A stretch of 64,000 nucleotides of DNA. Source: Prillingera fragicola (Eukaryota; Basidiomycota; Tremellomycetes; Trichosporonales; Trichosporonaceae). The number at the start of each line of letters is the position of its first letter. Position 1 is the stretch's first letter. This document shows positions 20,766 through 30,117 of the stretch, one piece after another. A program made the translations under genes and the position numbers. The notes under the pieces were generated by a model. That model saw only the letters and a program-made list of their open reading frames with translations. It ran no database searches and was not told the origin of the DNA. The stretch lies in assembly GCA_002335605.1 (NCBI GenBank), contig BEDY01000011.1:372001-436000 (forward strand), written 5' to 3'.

Positions 20766-22503
20766 ATGCACTTGACACTCGCATACACTCCCACATCCCT
20801 CACCGCCACCCTCTGGACTCTACACACCAACCCTCGCTCAATCACATCTGTCACTACCTGCTTCCGCAAGCTCTCTCCCCAGACACCCACAGCGAGTACC
20901 TCCACCGACTCCACTGACGACAGGACACGCACACCCTCCGACCACGTCTCTCAGCACTCGGTACGTGCAACTCTTTCAATAGTGCCACTAAAGCCTCAGA
21001 ATCGGCTCTCGCCCAGCTAGCCCTCAAGCACGCCCTGGGGACAGTCACCTCTATTTCAGGTGCAGTCCCCCACCCAACGTCCCTTCCTCTTCCCCCCTCC
21101 TTTGTCGCCTGCCTGGCTCAGCTCGACGGCAGCAAGCCATTGCAAGCCCAAGTCCCCGACCTCGAGATTGTCGACCCCTTCCACTCCCCCCAAGCCGAGG
21201 CGGCCTACCCACCCCTAGGCGGAGTGGCAGACAAGGTCGCTCCACTTGGCTACTTTCTGACTTCTCTCCTTCTCCAGGGCCCCGGCGCCGTGACACCAGC
21301 CGAAGTGACCTTGCAGAAACACACCTTTCGCTCACCGCAGGACGACCGCGTTCTCGAGGTAGACCCGACCGACGTCCTCGGCCCACTGGGCAAGTTCTGG
21401 TGCGACCGCTGGGGATTCACCACCACGGCGGTGCTTCCTTGTACGTTTACGCAGCAGCGGCACTGACACCAGTCCTTCCCTCTGCCCTCGCTGCGCTGGC
21501 CACCACATCAACCACCTCGCAAGACATTGTCATCTCGCAAGCCGAGATTGACCACCTCATCATCCCATCCCCCTCTGCCCTGACCCCCGGAGCAGCGCAC
21601 GTCACCTCCCTCGCCGGGACGCCAGTCGCGCTGGCCTCGGACCCAAACGGCAGCATAACCCGCCAACTCGTGCGCGACAAGTATGCCAACGGCAAGTGAG
21701 TCTCCAGCCTCACCCAAGCTGACTCCAGGTGGAGCGTTCTCGCGCACCTCGCCGTCCGCATCGCCCCAGGCGGCTCGCTGGGTCACGACGACAAGCGCTT
21801 TGTCTTTGTTCAGTATGCGCCGTTCTTGATCCCAGCTGATGGTAGCCCATACACCGTCCCCGGTCTCACAGGGGATACACCCGGCATCACGCGTTTCGAG
21901 CACGGCACGGCCGTGGGTGAATTCTACGACCTCCGCGCCAACACTCGGTGTATTCTCGAATCCCAGGCGCTGGCACTCCGCCAGCAGGCGGCGATGCTTG
22001 GCATGACGCGTCCCGACCGCGTGATCCTTCTCGGCGAAGCAGACAGGTAAGTCGCCGCAGCAGAGGTTGCTGACAGAAGCGTGGCCGTGCCGCACCTCCT
22101 CGCGGCCGTATTCGACGCCAACGTCTACGTATCGCAGCCAGAGGGCGATGCCCCCTCGTTCGGTGCGGCGCTCGTGGCTGCTTCGCGGGCGGAGAACGTC
22201 CAGCCAGGCGTACCATCGACGATACAGCTGCCGCTCACACCTGTTCTCACCGGCACGAGCCCGTCCCAGGTGGCGTTCTGCCCCGGCTCGCGGCCCCCGT
22301 CCCCCGCCTCGTCGCTTTCGACGAGCCCGTGTGGTGGGAGTCTGCGCCTTGTGGCTCCCAAACCGGTGGACAGCTGGGAGCACGAGATGTACGACGCCAT
22401 GATGCCCGAGTTTGCGCGGGTCAGGTATGTACTCCGTTAGAAGGGGCTGACGAGCAGGGGAATGGTTGTTGGTGGCCATGTGGAGCCGAGTTCGGTGTGT
22501 TAG
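20766..22503 (+). CDS. Divergent FGGY-family (xylulokinase-like) protein, probably catalytically impaired (517 aa)
   Basis: Model: exons 20766-20960, 21017-21440, 21473-21695, 21729-22046, 22077-22424, 22458-22503; the introns are 56, 32, 33, 30 and 33 nt. The C-terminal half is recognisable as the FGGY_C ATPase lobe of fungal xylulokinases: EFYDLRANTRCILESQALAL (the RAIVEGQ.L..R region), then RPDRVILLGEADRSVAVPHL and FDANVYVSQPEGDAPSFGAAL. Key kinase elements are worn away. The usual GGAS/GGG motif reads LGEADRS, and no SLGTS phosphate-binding motif or SGSGQQHG substrate loop can be found, only TSISGAVPHP. The N-terminal exon and its junction are the least certain part; the last exon could instead end at TAG 22438-22440. 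Either a pseudo-kinase or a fast-diverging sugar kinase. Confidence 0.6.
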
Positions 22504-22684
22504 CGCATGTAAGAGGCCAGATATGAGACACGAGAGAGAGCTACCGCGAGGACACATCATACGTGTCAGTAACCCCGGGATACCATACAATCAGCCATGC
22601 GTAGAGTAGACCATGCCGCGCCGGTCTGCGATCTGACTTGTCAATAGCCAAATGTACCGTACAATGCTATCAGATGCGGCGTCA

Positions 22685-24319
22685 TCACCACTTGCCATCG
22701 AGAGACTGAAGCTTTGCCAGCCTCTCGTCCGTGATCCTAAAACACTCGGGCATCGCCTCGTCCCACTCGCCCGTCCGAATAAACGTCGCCAGAGCAGGAG
22801 CCACAAGGAACATACGCGCCATCCCTGCCGTCAGCTGCTGCCACTCTCCCAGACCCACCGTGCCCATTATACCCCACTGCGCAAAACTGCCCACGCTTTC
22901 CCGGAACAGGACCCACGAGCGGCACGAGGTCGGGGGTGCACCCAATAATCCCCGTCCAAGCGTATTCAAACCCCCTAACCCCGTCCACATCAAGCGACAC
23001 CTGTCCCTCCGCCTGTCGCGCCGCGGCCTCGAACGCGTCAGGCGTAGGCGGCGCAGCGTACCCGGCGTCAGGAAAGGCTTCGCTCATCCCCTCCACTGCT
23101 GCGCGGGCGATTGCTGCGTTCCAGGTACTGTCGTCGACACTGCCCTCGGCTTCGATCGCGAGGGACCGGGGGATGTTGCCGCAGATGTTGCCGCGGGAAA
23201 TGCCGAGGACGACGCTGGAGTCCGGCCTTGGTGCGCTGGGTGTCAGATCGTCCGCGAGTGGGGGCTTACACCGAGTAGAAATCTGTGAGCGAGTAGCGTA
23301 GCGAGCTGCGGTCAGTGATGGCACTCGGGAATGGCTTACTAGCTCGAGGTCAGTGAGGCAAAGGCCGGGTTCGGCGGCGCGGATAGCTTGTGCGCGGATG
23401 CTGGCTGTCAGCTTTCGCTCATCACATGTACCCACCGCGGATAGGCCGTACAACGCCGTCAAGATCGGGCAATACAGCCCCAGCATACGCGTTAGTGGCG
23501 TACACGACTGTCTTGGCGGTGACATCCCCTCGCGGCGTCTTGACCGTCCATGCCCCGTCTATCGTCAGCTCCACCCCGCTCAAAACTCACCTCCAGCAGC
23601 GTCCACGCTCAACACCAACGCATTCGTAAACGCCTGATACCGCCCCGTAGCCTCACAAAGCGCATGCACCCCCAGCGTAAGCTGCGCGGGGTTCACTGTC
23701 GCGGCCGGCCAGCCATAAGCCCTCACCGCGCCACCGGCACGCGTAGCCTCGCGTGCGTCCTGCCCGTCAAGCACGGTAAACTCTGCCTCCCCCCCGGCGG
23801 CACGCAGCCCGTCCGCGGCGGCATCGACGACGGGCCCGAACGTCGGGGTCATGCAGACATCGTACGTCGTGCGGAGCGTCCATTCGCAGTCTATCCGGTG
23901 TTGCGTGATAAACTCGTCCGCACTGGCATCAGCCTCCACCACGCGACGCCGACGTACAGATTGAGCACGACCTTTTCACTCTCGATAATCCTGCGCGCTT
24001 GCTCGGGGCCGTGATGCTTTGCAAAGGCTGTAAACCCGCGCGCCGAGTCGGGTCGGCAGTGCCCGGCGTTCCGCCCCGAGGCGCCTGAGGCGAGCTCGCG
24101 GGCTTCGAGGAGGACGAGGGTGTCTGTTGCGCTCGAGGTGAGGAGGGCGTGGGCGAGGACTGCGCCGCAGAGGCCGCCGCCTATTACTACGACGTCGGCT
24201 GAGGGAGGGAGCGGGGTGGAGGCGTTGGTTGTCCGCAGGGGGTGGGCTGAGACTGTGCGTTGCCAGAGGGAGCGGGTGTGTATTGGTGGTGGCAGGCTGG
24301 GATGAGGTGAGGCGGTCAT
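22685..24319 (-). CDS. FAD-dependent oxidoreductase, DAO family (476 aa)
   Basis: Seven exons on the minus strand: 24319-23958, 23922-23591, 23558-23436, 23400-23340, 23305-23270, 23235-22859, 22824-22685; the introns are 32-35 nt and all GT-AG. The Rossmann dinucleotide-binding motif is VVVIGGGLCGAVLAH (about residues 37-51), followed by the acidic E of LLEARELASGASGRNAGHC, typical of D-amino-acid-oxidase-fold fungal enzymes. Later family blocks are VVYATNAYAG, SLRYSLTDFYSV, PRPDSSVVLGISRG, WTGIIGCTPDLVPLVG and VGYNGHG-MARMFLVAP. The enzyme should oxidise an amine or amino acid using FAD; the substrate is unknown. The acceptor of intron 3 was placed at 23401 because the nearer AG breaks the frame needed for SLRYSLTDF. 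It is convergent with the FGGY-like gene. Confidence 0.88.
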
Positions 24320-25457
24320 TGTGTGGAGTAGCCTGTGAGGGGAGGGAGTGAGAGAGTGAGAGGGAAGACGAGTCAGAGATAAGTGAGTGGGCAAGTGGTG
24401 CTAGGAACAATGACCGGCGATTGCCGAATAGCCAAGTTGCCGAGTTGGGACTTCGCTATCCACCGGATGTCGAGATGAGATTTAGAGGGCGAGTATTGGG
24501 GTTGTGTCTGTCTGAAAGAGCAAGTGGTCGTCCCTCTACACGGAGCAGTCGGCTGGAAAGGGAAAGTGGGCGTGGGCCAGCTGGGATGATACTGACATGT
24601 GGACAAAACGATCGTAAAGGAGCCAGACTTGGAATCATTGCAAGGGTCAGTCCTTGCGTGATGGCTACGGCTTGCGTTTCATGACCAAGCATTTTGCATG
24701 CACTATACTACTGCGTTTATGACGACCGCACTGCTCGTCTTGCTCCCAGCCCACCCGCTGTCTTGAGTCTTGACGGCTGTTGGCCGCGTCCACCTCGTGG
24801 GGTCTTTGTGTCGCTGCGACATGGCCCTGGATGAGCGCGACGCTATTGTCGACCGCGTCGAGCGAGGGGACCAAGCCTTGTCCACCCACCACTGCACCAT
24901 CCCCTCCCATCCCTCCCTCTTCGGCGCGTCCTGCTCGCCCCTCCCTCTCCCCTCCCTCAGCCCCTCAGCCCCTCAGCCCCTCTTCACTGCACACACCCCC
25001 GTCAGCCCCCACCCCGACGACCCCGGACAAGCTGCGTCCCCTCACACGACGCCAGCGGTCGACGCAACAGGTAAGGCGACCGAAGCAGCACGAGGCGGGA
25101 TATTCGGCACACCGATGGTTGTTTTGGCAGTGCAAGGGTGGAGAATAGGCGCTAACCTGGTCAGCTTGCGTCAGTTTGGTCTTTGTTTCACATAAGCACA
25201 AAGCTGCGCTGTGGCAGCACCTGCACATGAGCGCACGCTCGGCATCAGGTCTCGCCTGGCTGTGATGGGCATGGTTGTTTCCGCAGCGGTGCCGCTAGGT
25301 TCGTAATCTTCGCATTCCGGTACAAGTACAGCATTCGCGCGCTCAGCACAATGAAAAGCCAAGCGGCACGGATTTCAAGTCAGACTTGGTAGGTGGGCAT
25401 GTATCGTTTGGGGTCATGTCGTATTAGCAACCAAAACAGCACAAAGTGTTGTGGTCG
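24320..25457. other. Intergenic region with CT-rich leader and octamer repeat
   Basis: Upstream of the oxidoreductase (minus) and downstream of the RRM gene (minus). It contains a pyrimidine-rich block at 24895-25030 with tandem CCCCTCAG units at 24961-24984 (the last one imperfect). Open frames on the plus strand (24770-25195) are Pro/Ser/His low complexity and overlap each other, so none is accepted as a gene. Confidence 0.4.
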
Positions 25458-27285
25458 CTACAGGTCCAGCTCCTCGCGGGTGCGGGCGCCCTCGTGCTCG
25501 TCCTCCTCGTCCAGCCTGCGACTGCCCAGGCCCAACGCGCCGGGAACGCCGCGCAACGAGCTCGACACAGGACGCATCATTCCTGAGGCAAAGCCGCGAG
25601 ACTCGCCGACGGGCCCGCGCGGGTTGCGCAGGGGCTGCGAGCCCTCCGAGTTGCCGTTACCCGAGCTACTGCCGTCGCCGGTGAGCGAGTGCGGAAGGGG
25701 AGGGACCGGGGGTGCGCCGACCGGGGTGCCAAACAGGCTGTTGAATGTGCCCGAGCCGAGGCCGTGCCCGTTCAGACGCCGACCGTGCGCCGCGCCCATC
25801 GAGGCGTAGTCGCGGCCCGCAATGACGCCGCCGGCGGCCTCGGCACGGAGATTGCCAGAGGAGCGCTGAGGAGTCAGGCTGCGAGCCGGGTCACGCGCAA
25901 CGACTGGGCCGTTGAAGCCGCGCAGATCTGGCATCGACTTTTTGATGCGCAGAGCGGGCGTCTGACCCTCTCCGGGGTACGGCGAGAGGTAGCTCGTGGT
26001 GGTCGCAGGCTGAGCCGACTTTGGCGCGTTCTTGGTCACAACAACGTGCTTGCCCTCACTGTCACCGTCAGTGACACTGGTGAGGCCGAGCTTGTGGGCA
26101 ACAAGGTGCACGACCCGGCGCTCGTTGGCCGACAGGTTGCGAGAAAGCAGCAGCTCGTCGCGCATCCGGTCCTCCTTGAACATGTAGACCATGTTGTAAA
26201 TGTTCAGAGTTGTAGGGTCGTTGAGGTCGAGTGAAGTCGGAAGCGAGTTGGAGCTCTGCGAAGTCTGCGAGTCGGTCGTAGGGCTGCGATCGTCCGTGGC
26301 CGCGTCCACGCTAAACTGCGGGTGGTGACCGTTGGTGCGCGAAGGGGCGAGGTTGAGAGGGGGAGGAGCCATCTCGCTCTGCCACTGAGCCTTGGCTGTC
26401 GAGTCGAGCTGCATGCTCTTCATGCGCTTGATGGCCTTTTCCCGTTCGATGCGGTCCTTTTCGCCCGGTTGCAAAACTTTTTTGTACTCGACACGAAGAC
26501 GGCGGCCCTGCACGTCGTAGCCGTTGAGAGCGGCGACAACGCTGGCAGCCTCCTCTGGGGCACGGAAATTGGCAAAAGCGAGGCCGCGGAAGACGCCATT
26601 GTCGTGGTGGTAGTTGAACGCATACGGGAGAGGAGCGCCGAGCGACTCGATGATCGCCAGGAGCGTTTCGCGAGACACTGCAAACGGAATGTTCTTGATC
26701 ACGATCGCCGTCGGAATCACGTCGTCATCGGGCGTCGGCATGAACTGGCCACGCCATTGCTGGGGCCTCTGCTGCATCTGCTGCGAGCCCCAGTGGCCCA
26801 ATCCATTGTTGTACCCATTCGCACCACCTCCGTTTGCCATGCCGTACGGATGCTGGGGAGGGGGCGAGGGAGCCAGACCCATGGACGGGAACGGCTCGAG
26901 CGCAAAGCCAGGATAATAGGGTTGGGCCGGAGTCGCGCCAGACGCAGTCGACGAAGGTGGCGACAGAGTCGGGGGCGAGGAAGCGTCCCGGCGAAAACTG
27001 TCACCGTACGACATTGCAGAATCACGAGGCTGAGGCTCAAACCAGGCCTGTCAAGGTCAGCAGCTGCAGCTTGGCGCGTCAACTCACAGGTGGAATGCCA
27101 GAGCGCGAGCCCCGCTTGGGACTGCTCGTCCAACCGCGAGGAGGCTGGCCTGGTGGGGTGGCAATAGGTGGACCAAACACGCCGTTGTAAGGGTACTCGG
27201 AGTGAACACCGTATGGCGCGGGCGAAATGCTCAACGCATGCAAATTGGGCAGCGGCGGCGAGTGCGAGTGCTGGTGGCTCATCAT
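25458..27285 (-). CDS. RRM and R3H domain RNA-binding protein, Pin4/Cip2-like (595 aa)
   Basis: Minus-strand model: exon 1 27285-27088, 40-nt intron, exon 2 27047-25458. After a Pro/Gln/Gly/Asn-rich N-terminus there is one RRM at about residues 180-265: TAIVIKNIPFAV is RNP2, and GVFRGLAFANF is RNP1 with both aromatic residues. A basic helix (EKDRIEREKAIKRMK) follows, then an R3H-like segment near residues 345-405 (R..VHLVAHKLGL). The C-terminus is Ser/Gly/Arg-rich. The RRM wording PYAFNYHHDNGVFRG is diagnostic of the fungal Pin4/Cip1/Cip2 group, post-transcriptional regulators linked to stress and the DNA-damage response. Two adjacent start codons (27285, 27282) are equivalent. Cytoplasmic mRNA binding is inferred from the family. 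Confidence 0.9.
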
Positions 27286-28362
27286 GGGGTGCGTAGGGGG
27301 ATATTATGCTAGCAGGGAGCAAGCAAGACACAAAAAGTCGTTTGTAGTAGTGATTAGACCCAGCGAGGGTGTGTGTTGTCGTGACGAAATGGCAAAGGGG
27401 TGCTAGGAACGCGTGGGCATGTGTCAAACTGGGACAGCTAGTTGCGTGTTGATGAGAGGTTCCAGCCAGTGGAGATGCAAATGCAAGAGAGGCGCGTCGT
27501 CGCTGGGACGAGTGGTGTTGTTGGTTGGGAGTGATGGAGAATGGGCCAGGAGTTTGGTCTTTGAGGGCTGGGGAAGGAAGGGACGGAATGTTATGAATGT
27601 ATGAGGGGGATTGGAGTGTGATTCGTTTGTCGTTAACAGGCAGTGCGTTTGTCGTTATGTGGACAGTGCGTAAAAGGAGTGGGGGGAGGGGGAGGGGGGG
27701 AGGGAGGGAGAGAGGTCGGGAGAGGTTGTTGTAGAAGAAGAAGTTTGATGACAGAGATGGATGAAGGGAAGGAAGGAATTGCTAATGGCGGCGGCGGCGG
27801 TGACCAGCCAGCCAGCGACGACCACCTTCCCTCCCACCGTAGGCAGCACCCAGGCATTCCAGCCAAGGGGCGCAGCGAGCACACACACACACACACAAGT
27901 GCGCCCTGCCTGCGTCTTCCTGCCCACACTGCCCAGGGCCCGAGTCGTCTCCTGCGCCCTCTGTTCCTCTGCTCTCCCGCCTTCACCTCCCTCCAGCCGT
28001 CTAACATGAATCCAGGCACTCTGAACCCAATATTTTTCATCATACAAACAAATTATTATTTCCTTGTTATTAATCCCAATGGCCACGTGTTCCATGCATG
28101 CACCTCACGTGGAAAACACCCGCCACAGCCAAGAGCCGTGCGACGACGATGACGTCTTTGTCCGCCCTGGATGACTGCGGCGGCGGCGAGGAAGGTGGGC
28201 GCCGAGAGCGGCGGGGGGCGCAGGAGAGCCGGACCGACAAGACAGCGTCCATCCACCGTTGCGCCCTCCAGCCACCACCACTACTGCTACTTGGCATCGC
28301 TTTCTCATTCTCTTTCTCCTCATCATCCACTACATCCACACCCATCTAGTACTACACACACA
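27286..28362. promoter_or_regulatory. Divergent promoter region with a G-run tract
   Basis: 1.08 kb between the RRM gene (minus) and the VWFA gene (plus). It contains a run of five G-tracts separated by single A residues at 27681-27709, a (CA)n stretch near 27880-27898, and a CT-rich leader just before 28363. No coding gene is supported; several overlapping open frames here are low-complexity shadows. Confidence 0.5.
27681..27709 (+). repeat. Five consecutive G-runs, candidate G-quadruplex
   Basis: Runs of 6, 5, 7, 3 and 3 guanines, each separated by one adenine, on the plus strand. This fits the G3+N1-7 quadruplex pattern with minimal one-base loops. It sits about 400 bases upstream of the RRM gene start and about 650 upstream of the VWFA gene. 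Confidence 0.75.
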
Positions 28363-30117
28363 ATGGGTCTCGCATCAAAGCTCGCAGCATCACAGGGAGC
28401 CGCCGGCGCAGCTCCTGGCGGCGCACCTCCTGCCGCCGCTGCCGCCGCCGGTGGCTATGGCGCTCCTGCCGCCCCCCAGCAACAGTGCGTACTACATGTC
28501 CTTCCTTGTCCTTCCTCGCTCTTCCGGTCCTTCCTCACAGCCATCTTCACATCACAGCATCCATCCACCCCCACACACACCTCTACAGCTGCTTGTGCCG
28601 CCACCCTCCCACTCCTAATCCACTCACTCAACCATGACGGCGCCGCCAAGATTCACTCACCAGTACATGACCGCTAACGATTTCAGGCAAGGCCAGTACG
28701 GCCAGCCCCAGCAGCAGCAGCAGCAGTATGGCCAGCCCGGCCAGCAGCAGCCTGGACAGTACGGCGCCCCCGGCGGCGCTCCTCCCCAGTACGGCCAGCC
28801 CGGCCAGCAGCAGCAGGGACAGTACGGCGCTCCCCCCGGCGCTCCCCCTCGGCCCGGACAGCCCGGACAGCCTGGTCAGCCTGGCCAGCAAGGCCAGTAT
28901 GGTCAGCCTGGTCAGCAGCAGGGACAGTACGGTCAGCCTCAGCAGGGTCAATACGGTCAACCTCAGCAGGGCCAGTACGGCCAGCAGCAAGGCCAGTATG
29001 GCCAGCCTGGTCAGCAGCAGGGCCAGTACGGCCAGCCTCCACAGGGGCAGTACGGCCAGCCTCAGCAGGGCCAGTACGGCCAGCCTGGCCAACAGCAGGG
29101 CCAGTACGGTCAGCCTGGTCAGCAGCAGGGCCAGTACGGTGCTCCCGGTGGTGCCCCCGCAGCCGCTATGGCTCCCGGTGCCGGCGGCGTGAGCACCCAG
29201 GCTCTCCTCGGCCAGCTCCAGGCTTGTGTCGTTGACGTGAGTGGCCAGACTTACGCCAAGGCGATGCACTGACACCCCGCAGCAAGGTATCCAGTCGTTC
29301 TACCCTCCCGGCTCGCTTGAGCAGATTGCCCAGCGTGTGTCGCAGTCTGGTGTCCTGCAGAAGATTGCGCAGGAGTGGCGTCTCCCCATGGAGCTTGCTT
29401 CTGAGCTGGTCAAGATGGCTCTCTTCGACTTTGTCCTGTACATTGACGACTCTGGATCGATGGCCTTTGAGGAGAACGGCGAGCGTATCGACGACCTCAA
29501 GCTGTGAGTACATGTCGGCGAAATCTTGCTGACAGCGTAGCATTCTCTCGCGTGTTGCCTTTGCCACCTCGCTCTTTGACCACGATGGTATCCAGGTCCG
29601 CTTCATGAACTCGAACGTCCAGGGCAACAACATTACCACCGAGCCCCAGGCGATGCAGCTCATCCAGCAGGTCAAGTTCTCGGGTCTCACCCCTCTTGGC
29701 ACCTCGCTTCGCACCAAGGTGCTCGAGCCCCTTGTTCTCGGCCCCGCACGCAGCAACCAGCTCCAGAAGCCCGTCGTCGTCATTGCCATCACTGACGGTA
29801 CTCCTGCCGGCGAGAACAAGGATGAGGTCTTCAACGTCATTCTCCAGACCGACCGCGCCCTGTCGGCCACCCGCTACGGCCGTGATGCCATTTCATATCA
29901 GTTTGCCCAGGTCGGAAACGACACCAAGGCTCAGGCCTTCCTCGAGACGCTTGACAACCACCCCGTGGTCGGAAACCTCGTCGACTGCACGTCCAACTTT
30001 GAGGCCGAGCAGGCCGAGATGATGAGGAAAAGTGGAATCGATCTCAGTCCCGAGTTGTGGTTAGTAAAGCTTCTCATGGGTCCCATTGACTCGTCGTACG
30101 ACACCAAGGACGAGTAA
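28363..30117 (+). CDS. VWFA-domain protein with G/Q/Y/P repeat region (489 aa)
   Basis: Model: exons 28363-28484, 28687-29236, 29283-29503, 29541-30117; the introns are 202, 46 and 37 nt. The first about 40 residues are Ala/Gly/Pro-rich. From about residue 42 to 200 the protein is a near-perfect array of GQYGQP, QQ and GAPPGAPP units, then [10 protein letters not shown]. The globular part begins at [19 protein letters not shown] helices, followed by a von Willebrand factor A fold. A complete MIDAS is present: DDSGSM, the Thr of GLTPLGTSL, and the Asp of [13 protein letters not shown] metal-dependent adhesion or scaffold role is expected, but there is no signal peptide or membrane helix, so an intracellular site is likely. 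Basidiomycetes carry similar unnamed VWFA proteins. The repeat resembles prion-like, condensate-forming regions (inference). Confidence 0.88.
28687..29150 (+). repeat. Coding tandem repeat, GQYGQP-type units
   Basis: Degenerate 15-30 nt units centred on GGCCAGTACGGCCAGCC with CAGCAG insertions, within exon 2 of the VWFA gene. They encode about 150 residues of Gly/Gln/Tyr/Pro only. Synonymous variation between units (GGC/GGT, TAC/TAT) shows the array is not freshly expanded. Confidence 0.85.

Noticed and set aside
23401..23406. Using the nearer AG at 23405 as acceptor of oxidoreductase intron 3
   Set aside because: It forces the following exons out of the frame that gives SLRYSLTDFYSV; the AG at 23401 restores it.
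24770..25195. 141-codon plus-strand frame
   Set aside because: Pro/His/Ser-rich, overlaps other equally open frames in a CT-rich block; no protein-like signal.
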